DNA of 64,000 nt from Iris pallida (lineage: Eukaryota > Streptophyta > Magnoliopsida > Asparagales > Iridaceae): the NCBI GenBank assembly GCA_029216955.1, contig JANAVB010003999.1, forward strand, positions 3,514,999-3,578,998, in the 5' to 3' direction. Below the pieces are notes generated by a model. That model saw only the letters and a program-made list of their open reading frames with translations, had not been told where the DNA came from and searched no databases. Position numbers and translations under genes: made by a program. Every line of letters starts with the position of its first letter. Position 1 is the stretch's first letter. Of the stretch, positions 11,088-22,500 are shown in pieces.

Positions 11088-13526
11088 TATCACGCCTCGA
11101 CCCGGAATCACCCGAATCATCGTCCTCGCAGGGGACATGATGCCGCACGAGTCTGAAGTTGCGCTCGTGCAAGGCAAGATGACAAGTTCTCAAATGGTTA
11201 TCTTTGATTCGATATTTAAGAACGAAAGAAAAACAGAGTATACAAAGGCTTTCGATAGCCCAACAATATATGCCAGATTGGCTACAACACTCAGGCTCTC
11301 TCTTGCCCACAAAGGATTTTACCGTTCCATACATCATGCCTTCTATATCTCGGCCGCATCAATCCTGTTGCAAGTCCGAGCGTCAGGCGATCGTACGCTT
11401 CAATACGCTTTGGCATTCCAAGCCTCAACGCGTTCAAACGAAGCTTCGCCGCGAGCAATCCATTTCCTGCACCCTGCATAAAAAGCTGGTGGGGGATCAG
11501 TACGTTCATCCTCGCATGTACTGACGAAAAGACCTTCCTTCTAAACCGATATTTTAGTATTTATGTTCAATCATACAACTTAGCTTATGATCTTGCTATA
11601 TTCTCCTTATGGTCGATTTCATGGCATATTCGAAAGCGGTAAAGCATGTTATCATGGCAAGCATGTTATTCGAATTGAATAGGCAAGCAGACAAGCAATT
11701 TCGTGTTTGATTCGTGGCGCAACTTCTTACCAAGTCGACGCACTCGCCCTTGCACTGACGCAATGTGAATACGCCCCATTCCTTCTCCGTCATGTTATAA
11801 GTGCTCTCTATGCAGGATCTATGTGTGCGGGACATATACGTGCCTACACTTTCAACCCATCGTTCATTAACTATATGATGGTCGTTGGCGTATTCGTGCC
11901 AAAATGGACTAAAGGCGTTTCTTTTCTTTTCTCTCTTCTTTTCTTTCTCTCTTTCTTTTCTTTCCCGAATTTGGGTAGCCCGACGTTTCACGGGTTGGAT
12001 CGCTATCCCAAACAACCGAAACTTACCGTTGCATACCATCATTTGCGGCTTTTCATATCTACAACCGGGTGCTAATCGGATTTCATATATGTACGCCTAT
12101 CAAAGATTATATCCCTCCTAGGCCGAACGGTCCCAGTGCCCCGGTGCACCCGTTCGGAGGGAACATTCTGTGCACGGAAGATATTACATTTATCTCAAGT
12201 CCATTCGACCATGCAGTGCCCTATTATTCAGACAACCAAACAAAGTCTTGAGCCGAGGCTCAGACTTTATCAAACAACCAAACATAGTCTTGAGTCCGAG
12301 ACTCAGACTTTATCCTCTCGCATTTCTTCCATTAACTTTCTATGTTCTTACATTTCGTACTTCGTTTCAATGTTCAATGGCATTATGCCTCAACTCAATG
12401 TTCGTCAACCGAACGACCCGAAGGTCCCGAACACCTTTCGAGGCATTATGTCATATCCGACAGTTCTGTCACATTCATGCCACAACTGTATTCTTTCGCA
12501 ACGAAGCCATCTTTTATAATCTCGTGCACGTAGGCACGTTTCGACACATTTATCATCTATCCTTCGCGTCGTGCACTTGCTGCACGTATCGAAGCCGTAT
12601 TTTTATGTTCTATGCCTTAGTGTTCAATGTTCGGGGCTTGCACGCTTAGGGTGCTCGCATATTGTCTTTCAATGTTCTAGCCTTCTAACTCGTGCGCGAA
12701 GGCACGGAATGGTTCGTGCACTAAGGCACTCACCGAATACAGTTATCCCATGTTCTTTCGGCTTGCGCCCCGAGACGCTCGTCTTTGCGATATCTAATGT
12801 TCCATAGCGACTCGTGCATTTGATGCACGTTTCATTTCAATTGTTCTAACTAGTGTTTGACACACACTATGATTTATCTTCCGATCGGACCACGTCCGTG
12901 ACGTCGATAGGTTAACTTAGCATACAATGATATATTCTGACTTAGGCATGAAGGAGTAAAAAGAAGAGTCAATCCTCCCACCTTGAGTCGATACGCCTTG
13001 TCGTTTCGTCGAGCCGATGCGGCTCGATTTCATAACTTCGTTGCACGACCAACTATCATAACTTAGCCATTCGAGCACTTCGTGCTTCATTGAATTATAC
13101 GTCCGATTTGGCTTACCGTGCCAACGCCTCAGTCCATCGCAAGGCGACGATTTGGTTTCGCGGACCCCTTACTGAATAAGGCAAAATGTCGACCTCTAAT
13201 ATTTTTGCGTAAACGTATAGCCTGCACATGAAACCAACTAAAATCAATACTTACATCGATTCGGACTTGCGTCTTGGCCGATTAGATTTCTTAGAATCTT
13301 CGAGCCATCTCAACGCACTTATCCTTCGGGGCAACGCATCACTTCGCATCGATTCAACTCAATGCATATTTTAGGATAATGCAACTCTTCGCATCGACTT
13401 AGTTCGATGCATTGTTCGGGATAATGTAACTCTCGTATCGATTCGCATCGATACATTTGATTCGGTCAACGTGACTCTTTGAGTCAATGCCTCAGCGTAA
13501 TGCACCGTGCGAAGCGGGGCATTACA
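11088..13526 (-). mobile_element. Long LTR of a Ty3/gypsy element
   Basis: Minus-strand ends are TGTAATGCCCCGCTTC at 13526 and CGAGGCGTGATA at 11088 (TA instead of CA, probably mutated). The primer binding site follows at once. The length, about 2.4 kb, suits Del/Tekay-type LTRs. The outer end also forms a hairpin (gcgtaatgcaccgtgc, then gaagcggggcattac). Many short plus-strand frames inside are not genes. Motifs such as 'strings of gtgca' recur throughout. Confidence 0.7.
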
Positions 13527-13941
13527 GCATGTCCCTACAAACCCGGGTCCCGTGGCCGTCGGAGCAATTGGAGCTCTTCTTTCCAAAAACGTCTTGTATG
13601 CTGGGTTGGTGAGGATGGTGAGTTCCGTTTTTGTAATTAGACTGAGATTTCCATATTTACAGACTTAATTCACTTATACTTTCATTTACGGCCTCAAAAG
13701 GTGAAGAAATTGGCCCAGACACTCCGAAGAGGTTGCCAAAGTGACACTAGTGTCGCGGTCGCCAACGAGCTTGATCGCATCGACGACGTGGTCGAGTTCC
13801 CCTTCATGAATAATAGGGAGTCTCGTTCAAAGGCCCGACATGATATGTAGTTGGATGTGGAATGATCATTAGTTGAATGTAATCTGGATGTTTTTGTAAA
13901 GATATTTTTGTTGTTTGAAACTTGAAGGATATATTTGTTAG
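13527..13941 (+). other. Possible remnant of two small exons, unrecognised
   Basis: One plus-strand frame (about 13529-13617) reads VPTNPGPVAVGAIGALLSKN and ends at a GTGAGT donor-like site. After a T-rich gap, another frame (about 13700-13851) reads VKKLAQTLRRGCQ, then DELD-like acidic residues, and ends at a TAG. The codon texture looks coding, but I cannot place the family. No start or promoter is visible. It could be the truncated 3' end of a gene cut off by the retroelement at 13526. Bases 13852-13941 hold nothing recognisable. Confidence 0.3.
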
Positions 13942-14524
13942 GCTAAATTTCAACTTGATACCCTCAACTATCCATGTTTTGCAACTTGATACCCTAAACT
14001 TTCAAAATAGCCAACTTGATACCCTGAAAAATATATTTCCCAAAATGCCCTCCCCCACTCTCTCTATTTCCCAACCCCCCCTCCCTCTCCGGCCGCCGCT
14101 GATGCGCGCCGTCCCGCCGCCCCGCTGCCGCTACTGCTGCGCGCCCGCCGTTGCTGCTCCGGCCGCCGCTGCTGCTCCGGCCGCCGCTGCTGCTCCGGCC
14201 GCCGCTGCTGCTGCGCGCCGCCCCGCCGCCCCGCTGCTGCTGCTGCTGCACGCGCCGCCTCTGCTGCTCCGACCGCCGCTGCTGCTGCGCGCCACCCCGC
14301 CGGGGGAGAGAGGGGGGGACGCCGGAGGGGGGGGAACGTCGGAGAGGGAGGGGGGGACGCCGGAGAGGGAGGGAGGGGGGGCAAGGGTATTTTTGGAATT
14401 TTTTGGATTTTAGGGTATGAAGTTGAAAATATTCAATAGTTGATGGTATTAAGTTAACTATTTTAAAAGTTTAGGGTATCAAGTTACAAAACATGGATAG
14501 TTGAGGGTATCAAGTTGAAATTTA
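13942..14524. mobile_element. Nonautonomous inverted-repeat element with GC-rich triplet core
   Basis: The left end ggctaaatttcaacttgata is mirrored by the right end tatcaagttgaaattta. The inverted arms of about 85 bp repeat the phrase caacttgataccctcaacta. The core (about 14080-14385) is CCG/CTG-rich and gives Ala/Pro/Leu-rich open frames on both strands, which I do not consider genes. A relative with the same arms and a G-rich core is at 35863-36442. No convincing target duplication was found. Confidence 0.65.
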
Positions 14525-14596
14525 ATTTGGAAACTTAAGTTGTTGGGCAGACTTTTGAAGGATACGTAGTTGACACTTATGTTATTTTTTTGAAGT

Positions 14597-14992
14597 TGGA
14601 GAATGGCATTCTCCGTCTTAATTTACACGGAGAATGTCCATTCTCCGTGCTAAATTACACGAAGAATGGTCATTCCAGTGTTAAAACGCAGGAGAATGGT
14701 CATTCTCCGTGTTACAAATACGGAGAATGCCATTCTCCGTGTTAAATAACACGGAGAATGGCCATTCTCCGTGTTAATTTACACGGAGAATGGCATTCTC
14801 CGTGTTTCTAACATGGAGAATGGCCATTCTCCGTGTTAATTTACACGAAGAATGGCCATTCCCAGTGTTAAAACGTAGGAGAATGACCATTCTCCGTATA
14901 ATTTAGTACGGAGAATGACATTATGACATTCTCCGTGCTAAATTACACGGAATAGCCATTTAAATGTTAAAACACAGGAGAATGACCATTTA
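14597..14992. repeat. Tandem array of short palindromes, family A
   Basis: About eleven imperfect copies of a self-complementary unit with the core ggagaatggccattctcc are present, separated by AT-rich spacers such as gtgttaatttacac. Spacing is often about 30-32 bp. Some copies decay (aagaatggccattccc) or carry a small loop. Either strand's transcript would fold into a chain of hairpins. It lies about 1.6-1.9 kb upstream of the RSH1 start codon. Confidence 0.85.
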
Positions 14993-14993
14993 T

Positions 14994-15485
14994 AAAACTC
15001 TGTGATGAGAGTTTCAAACTGAATCTCATCACAGAGACTTACAAATAGGACTGCCACCCCCTGGCAGTCTTACATTCAATTAGGACTGCCAGGGTGCTGG
15101 CAGTCCTAATTGAAACTAGAAGTAACAACAAGTTTCAATTAAGACTACCAGCACCCTGGCAGTCCTTCTTTTGTGTAGGACTGCCAGGGGGGGTGGCAGT
15201 CCTAATTGAAACTCTCTGTGATAGAGAGTTTCAAAACTCTCATCACAGAGACTTACAAGTAGGACTGCCAGGGGCCTGGCAGTCCTGACCGAAACTCTAT
15301 GTGAAGAGAGTTTGGGTATGAAACTCTCTTCACAGAGAGTTTTATACAAGACTGCCAACACCCTGACAGTCCTTTATTAAGTAAGGACTGCCAGGGACCT
15401 GGCAGTCCTAACTTAATGTAGGACTGCAGAATGTCTGACAGTACTACTTTATATTAGACTGCCACAACCCTGGCAGTCCTAATGT
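14994..15485. repeat. Interleaved palindrome families B and C
   Basis: Family B is a 24-26 bp palindrome with arms aggactgcc and ggcagtcct around a short G/C-rich centre. About nine copies lie between 15047 and 15481. Family C has arms aaactctct and agagagttt around a tgatg- or tcaca-type centre, in about five copies (14994-15020, 15020-15040, 15209-15253, 15291-15342). The two alternate, sometimes joined by aattgaaac. The field directly follows family A. Confidence 0.85.
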
Positions 15486-16546
15486 TGTAAGTCACGACTG
15501 TAGCAGTCGAACGACCACAACGATTTGTCGTGTTCTAGGGTTAGGGTTTCAAAAAATATGCGAGATCATGTTCGAAAAATTCATTCATGAACCCTAAAGT
15601 GATTTTAAACCTAATATTTATGTTTATGTTTTCTGATTTTGAGTATGAGTGGAAACTTTTTTTGGTAGCTGATCTTAGACAAATTTAGGAAAAAATTTGT
15701 GCTAAACATGATTGAGATAGGAGAATTTTTTTGGAGATAATTCTCGGAAAGAAAGGAAGAAAAATTTGGAAAAAAATTTGGACTAGGGTTTAATTCTATG
15801 ACATATAAATGTTGGGAGAGAAGAAAAAAGTAGAGGGAGAGAGGAAAAGAGTAGAGGGAGAGAGAGAGAAAAATTAGAAAAGTCTTTTATACCTAATGTT
15901 GGACTGCCCCCAAGTAAAAAAAAAACTGATGGCAAATTTATAATATTTGCAAATATTTTTGGACTGCCCCCAAATAAAATTGGTGGTGCCCTTAGAGAAA
16001 ACCTTGTATAAATAAAAGCAAGTCGGTTCCTAAGTAGAATATTCTATGGTCTATTCTTTGGCAATAACTTCTCCGTTACCAAATTGGAGTTTGTCTCACA
16101 AAATTCATAACGAATATGACTATTATCCTTTATTAGTTATAGTTTTTTTTCCTTTCCAAATTTAATTTTTTTCCGATAAAAGTTTTGTCTGCTAGTAAGA
16201 TTTATTTGTAGGTATATTTCATATTTTATAAAAAATAAAGGAAAAAAGTTAATATTTATTAAAAAAAAGTAGATTTTTTTAACAAAGGGAACTAAAAAAA
16301 AAAAAAAAAAAACTTCTTTAGCCTTTCTGTGGTCTATCCTCCTTCATTATCTATTCTTCTTCTTCTTCCTTCTCTCTTCCAATTCCTCAAAACCCTAATT
16401 TTTCTTCAATTTCTTCCCCAATTCTCCATTACAACCCCCTCTCTTTCTCAACGGAGCCGTCTCTGTTCGAATTCTCCCACCGGTCGGAGAACTCCCAATC
16501 TCCGCGGTGTCGATGAGATTTCTCGATCCCCGCTCCCAAGCAAGCG
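15486..16546 (+). promoter_or_regulatory. Upstream and 5' leader region of RSH1
   Basis: TATAAATA lies at 16007-16014, about 530 bp before the start codon. A pyrimidine-rich stretch of cttctt/tctctt type at about 16345-16390, then ccctaatttttcttcaattt, looks like a normal plant 5' leader. The phrase ggactgcccccaa occurs at 15901 and 15961, 60 bp apart, and shares its first bases with palindrome family B. A poly(A) run lies at about 16294-16311. The transcription start cannot be fixed from sequence alone. Confidence 0.4.
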
Positions 16547-19500
16547 ATGGCGTTGGCGCCGTCCATGTCAGGTGCGAGCTCTCCAAATCTTACTCTTTCT
16601 TTCAGTTCTTGCAGGAGAGTTAGGGTTCTCGAACCGGAGTGAGATTTTGGGACGAGTTTTTTTTTTTGCAGTTTCGGCGGACTTTGCGAGTAAGCTCTTC
16701 AGAGCGGGGAGCTACGAGTGCAGCGTTCTCTCTTGCGCCTGGAAAGCTCCGAGGGCTCTGACGGGATCGCTCGCGTGTTCTTCGGACCAGCACCAGTGGC
16801 GCCGGACGAGGACGAGGGGGAGGTGGACTGGGTCTCCGTGTGGGAAAAATACCGTGAGTTTTTCATTCCTCAATGATTGTCTCGTCAAAAGAATGGAGCG
16901 TCCTAGTGTACAGTCTGATGCGTGTCCGACGCGATGCTACGCAGACATGTCACCGATTCATGGGCTAGTAGATTTACTTGATCATTCTTTATGGGCTATG
17001 CGGCTTGTTTAATAGTTGTTCACTGACTGCCATTGTGTTATGGAGTGCTAATTACCTGTGGTTCCGGAGCTTTATGATACATTTTGAGCTTAGTTGTGAA
17101 ATAAGGAAGTCACCATGATCAATTCGGATCATTCACCGAGTAGTTCTTTAGAGAACCTATGTTGTTTCATGAAAATCGACTCGTTCTTTAGAACCCTAAT
17201 TCGAAACTAGGAAGATTACTCATAAAAAATAAGCAACTAGAAAGATCCCATATATAGATTACCTGGATCAAGTTTTCAAGAGCAGAGAGGGAGGAGCTGA
17301 ACATTGTAAACCCCAAGTCCTTCAGAGAGGTGGTAGTATGGAGAAGGGTGAAATCCCCAAACTTGCTTCTAACCTTTCTGCATCGAAAGGAGGGATAGGA
17401 GTGTCATTCTCCAGTCACGTGTATCCCCATGTGATGACTTAAGTTGGGTTTTGACGGCCAATCTTACGCGAGGGACCATTCTTTTCAAAAGAAAAATGTT
17501 AGGGGGTAACCTAATGCACGTGCAACCGGGTTTATGTCTTTGGGATTCAGGTTTTATGGAATAATTGGGGGATTCAGATTTTATGGAATACTTGGGAAAA
17601 TGGAACTCTAGACATACTGTAACCAAATATTGTCTGATATTTGATAAGATTGTTGAAACTAGTTTTGCTTGATAACGATTAGGACAAAACCTTATGTTGT
17701 TTTTTGATGCTAAGAAAGCTAATATTTGATCCTATGTTTTTGATGCGAGTATATTGATAATGTCTATATTTTCAGATCCTTCCCCTATCTAGGATTTCAT
17801 ACTGTCGATAAGAGGATATTTATTGAATATTTTATTTGAAGTTCCAAGTGTTCTTTGAGACTTTGATACTATTGGAACCAAGGTGTGGATAGCAGAGGAA
17901 GTTGTACTGGACTTTTGGCTCATGAAACATGACCTATAAGTCTCATTTTTCTTATTCAGACTTCGACAATCACTCATTAAATAATTCTAGCAAGAAGTAC
18001 CTTTTACAAATTAAATATTATGGCATGTTAAATACATATTGCAGTTGATGCGATAATACATCAACATAACTTTTCATCTGAACCATAGTTTAACGCATTG
18101 ATGGAAACCGATATGTTCTGGCTATGTTGGGCCAATTTTAACCAAGGCATAGATGGAACTGGTTTAGACTTTTAGTATGAATTCTGCTGATAAACCATCC
18201 AAAATGGAAAGTTTTGAGTCCAAACTCTTCAAAATTCCAATTGACATGAATAGAAACATAGATTTGCTATCCAAATTTTTAGAAATTAAAGGGCAATTGA
18301 AAAGTTCTAATTCCTAAATTTAGGGTAAGGAGAAAAAGAAGAAGAAAGAGAAGGTAGGGAGTTAGAGAAGAAAAATAGGTTAGCGTACTTTGATTGGTAG
18401 CATCTAGATCTCTAGTACCTGAATTCTTGTCTTTTCACTTGTCAACATTGCCGATTTAGCAAGCTTTGTCAATTCTGTTTCCATCTCTCATGATAGATTT
18501 TCAGAGGCAGAAGAGCACGGTTCACGTTGGTGGATTGGGTCTAGGCCGGGATCAATAAGCAGAGGACAAGATATGACCTAGACCCAGTGACGAACATAAG
18601 TTCGAGCCAGATTAGATGAACATTAACTTTGAATTTTTTTTTTCAAATTACCCCTCAACATTTCAATTACATAGATCTAATTGTTATTTTTATTTTACAT
18701 TTTGACCCCTGTATATTTTAGTATTAGAGATAATGCGACCCTTAACAAAGCCGAATGGAAGAAGAGGATTCAAACAACTGACTCCATAAATTTGGGATAG
18801 AAGGCTTTGTTGTTGTTGTTGTGGTGTTCAACCCCTCTATATTCTCCATTTGCTCCTTACTGTTTCAAAAAAAAAACTTTTGTCTTTTGATTGTGTCACG
18901 TTTTATTTAACTTATACAACGACCGTCCTTATTTGTAGTTTGTAAATTAACTTATTGATAAATAATGTCACAATCAAAATAATTATTTTAGAAAAATATT
19001 TTCAATAAAGTATGTCATTGGCACGAACATTAAACAAGCGCTCCAGTTACTGTTCTAAAAGGCGGTCTAGGCGGCCGCCTACATGGCGCCTAGGCACTAG
19101 GCACCTGGTGCCCGTCTAGACCCCTCGACGTCCGACTATGCATGTTTTGGTGTTTTATGACCTTTTTCTACGATTTTTAGTAGATTCTTTTGGATTTATT
19201 TTATTTATTTTTGAACCGCCTAGATCTAGGCGGGCTAGGTGCTAGGCGGCGGGTGCCCGCTCGACTAGCACCTAGCGCTTTTCACAACCTTGCCTCCCGT
19301 AAACAAGGGCCAAAACTGGTAGCTGTTGAAATTGCACATATAGAATTGGAGTACCACATATGGAAGAAAATTTGATTTATTTTATGCCAATGAGCACTTA
19401 ATTGCCATATCTCTGACCTTATCCTCTTTACCTCCGTCACTCATCTAGACACATTCATTAACATGTCCGTTCGTGTAGAAGCAGTATTCTAAATTTCGAT

Positions 19501-22500
19501 CAACTCGGGCGCCTAGGCGCTAGGCGGCCCTAGTCGGCCCTAGGCAACTCAAAAATCCAACAAAAAAAAATTTACCTGCCGAGCGGCGGCGAGGGGTGGC
19601 GGTGGTGCTGCTAGTGGTGGTGGTGGTGGTGCTGCTGCTGTCGGCGACGACGGCGACAAGGAGAGAGAGGGTGGTGGTGGCGGCGGTGGTGGTGGTGGAG
19701 TTGAGGAGTTGAGGAGGAGAGGAGATGGTGGTAGTGGTGGTGCTGGTGGTCGCGGTGGTGGTAGAGGAGTTGGCGGTGGAGGAGAGGAGTTGAGGAGGAG
19801 AGGAGAGATGGTGGTGGAGGAGATGGTGGTGGCGGTGGAGCTGTGGAGTGGAGAGGAAAGGAGAGGAGAGCTGTGGAGAGGAGTGACTCTCTCTATCCTC
19901 TCTTTCCCTTTAAGTAATAAAAAAAAAACTATTTGAAAACCGTAGGAATCGAACCCAGGTTCTCTCCATAAAGAACCCATTTTAACCCATTCCTTCTAGC
20001 TGGAAGACTACATGAAGTCTTATGTTTTTTTATGTAAACATAACTTATTTATCTATGTTTATGTAAAAAAAAAATTCAGTTCGGCGGCCTAGGCGCTAGG
20101 CGGCCCTCCGGCGCATCGATTCCGCCTAGCGAAATCTATTACACTGTGTAGAAGCATGTAAAATCACACACATGCGCTACAGACGACTGGGTGCAAGTAC
20201 TAAAAAGCGCAATCCTATGAGGAGTCAAACTCTGCGCACATCAAAATTGGCACAGCCAGACAACCAAACTTATGCGCTAAAGAAACTACTATACAATATT
20301 GAAAAGCGCACAAAAGAAGATTTTTTATTTATTCATGATTACAACACAGTGAGAATCTATTACATAAATAGAATTTTCGTTGACATTCATGGCTACATAG
20401 AAAATCTACTACAAAAAAGTGGGTCTGTCTTAATTATTCAAGATTGGTGCAACTCCTTTCTCGGCCATATGGATGAGCCGCTCCGTCTTCGGCTATGTGG
20501 ATTAGCCGCTGGTAGCATGCGCATCTTCGTCTTCGGCTATGTGGATTAGCCATTGGAAGCGAACGCAACTCTTCTGCCATGTGAATGAGGTGCTGGTTGA
20601 ATAGAGTTTGAATCAGCAATCAATCCAAATCCTGTATTCAACATTTTGGCACTCGACGTCATCTCGTGGAAGAACACAGTTAGCACGCTGCATAAATGAG
20701 GACAACTCCGCTCACAGTCAGCTAAGCTCGCCTTAGTTTGCTGACTAAGTCTCTTATCAAACTGGCCACTTCCTTGAACAGAGAGATCTACGATCATAGC
20801 CCATTGTTGCTAGACTTGCCAAGGAAGATCGCAGTCATCGGGGTGCAGTGAAGTCTCTGGCATGAAGTGGAGAAGAGGAATGAACGAACGAGTTCTTCCT
20901 AAAAAAATACTCCTATTTATAAGCCATGCGCGGTCAAACCCATGCGCCAAGTGGCAGCCAGTTAAAGGCCCCGAATTAATGGGATGGACCTTGTATTTAT
21001 GGCAATGAATATGCCACATTTAATTTTTGACCAAGTCCCGGTCAAAAGTTATCACTTCTCGAGCCCCACGCAACGGCGGAATGTTGGGAGTTTGACCCAA
21101 GTGCCCCCAAAGTGCAATCTACTTGAGCACAAAGCTTCCAAAAGCGCAACCTCCTGGAGCACATTGCCTCAAAAGATGCAGCATCCAAAGGTGCAACCTT
21201 GCGAGCACAGAACCCCAAGCCATGACTTCAGCAATTATGGTACGCTGACACATTGTGTCAGCTGTCAGCTGTCAGATGTCAGCTATCAGATATCCGCTGT
21301 CAATTTGGCCAAAAAGCGCAGTCACCATAGTACTCAAAAGTGCAGTTACCATGGCACTCAAAAGTGCAGTCACCATGGCGCTTCGAAGCGCAGCTTCCAG
21401 CAGTATTCACGCAGCGCAGCATCTACGACACTCAAGAAGCGCAACTCTCTTAGTATTCATAAAAGCACAACACTTGCTGATGGATGCCACGTGGCCAACA
21501 GTGGCGCAGTGCATCTCAGGCACAATCGAATCTATTCTGTTTTAACAGAATGAGATCTTTGAGCAATGTACACGCGCCACGTGTCATTGACTCAATCATA
21601 CCTATGAACATGTGTCAAACCACCCAACATCTCTGCAACAAACGAATCTCAACAACTGTCACGTGTCAGCTCATAGGCAGTCCAACAGTGCACTTACAAC
21701 AGATTCAGTTCTATCTTCATGCGCGCAGCGCTCATGTGCGCCAAAAACCCATAAGCACATTGCATATGTGCGCATGGGTTGGGTTTCTCACCAACCTATA
21801 AATAGAAGGAGCCTTCCTTTCATCTCTCCATCTCCAGCCCGGATTATCCAGAGAGAGTCATCCAGAGAGTCAGAGCAATTTTTTCTCGTCGTCAGATCGT
21901 CAACGTAGTAAAGGAACCACTACAATGTTTGATCTCCATCGTCACACTTTCCCAAAATCATTTTGTACTTGATTTCATGTTTAGAACTTCTTTTGTACTT
22001 TTCTCGTTCGAATCAATACAAAAAGTTCGTCAACTTTTGTCCATGGCGAACAATACGTAGTAGGTGGCAGTGAAAGGAAGAGTATCAGACTTCTAGTATT
22101 TAAGAAATGGAGATGTTTCTGTTAGGGTTTTAGCTTGGTTTCTATTTCCTAAGGTTGGTTTGGACTCTTAGAGCACTCTTTAGAGCAAATAAGTATAACA
22201 GGCTTGGAGTATGGAACTGTGAATATCTTATGTGACTCAACTAATTTAAGAAAAAATTGTTTTGGGGGTTAAAGTTAGGTTCAAAAGCTTGATAATCAAC
22301 CTAGTAACTTTTCAAATCTTGATTTGGAATCTGGTTCTTGCCTAGAGCATAATTCTTAGTTTTAAGCCTAGAATGTAGGCCTTGTACACAAATCCATCCA
22401 ATATGTCTCTTTGCTCTACTAAGATTATAAGCCGCTTGGATGCATGGGCACTCCAAAAATGTAGGCCGTGTTGGGTCAGACGTATTGGACACAACCCAGA

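Noticed and set aside
12136..12649. Overlapping plus-strand frames of 127-159 codons
   Set aside because: They are antisense within a gypsy LTR, overlap in all frames and match no domain.
13922..14413. 163-codon Ala/Pro-rich open frame
   Set aside because: It reads through the CCG/CTG core of an inverted-repeat element and is open on both strands because of composition.
14597..15485. CRISPR-like look of the palindrome array
   Set aside because: The DNA is plant nuclear, the units vary in sequence and spacing, and there are no unique spacers of constant length or cas genes.
16329..17012. 227-codon frame as the true N-terminus of RSH1
   Set aside because: It reads through the leader and intron 1 and then into intron 2. 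The spliced ATG at 16547 gives the conserved start and the expected total length.
19549..19980. 143-codon Pro/Ser-rich minus-strand frame
   Set aside because: It is the reverse of a GGT/GGA-rich low-complexity core inside a hAT element with clear target duplications.
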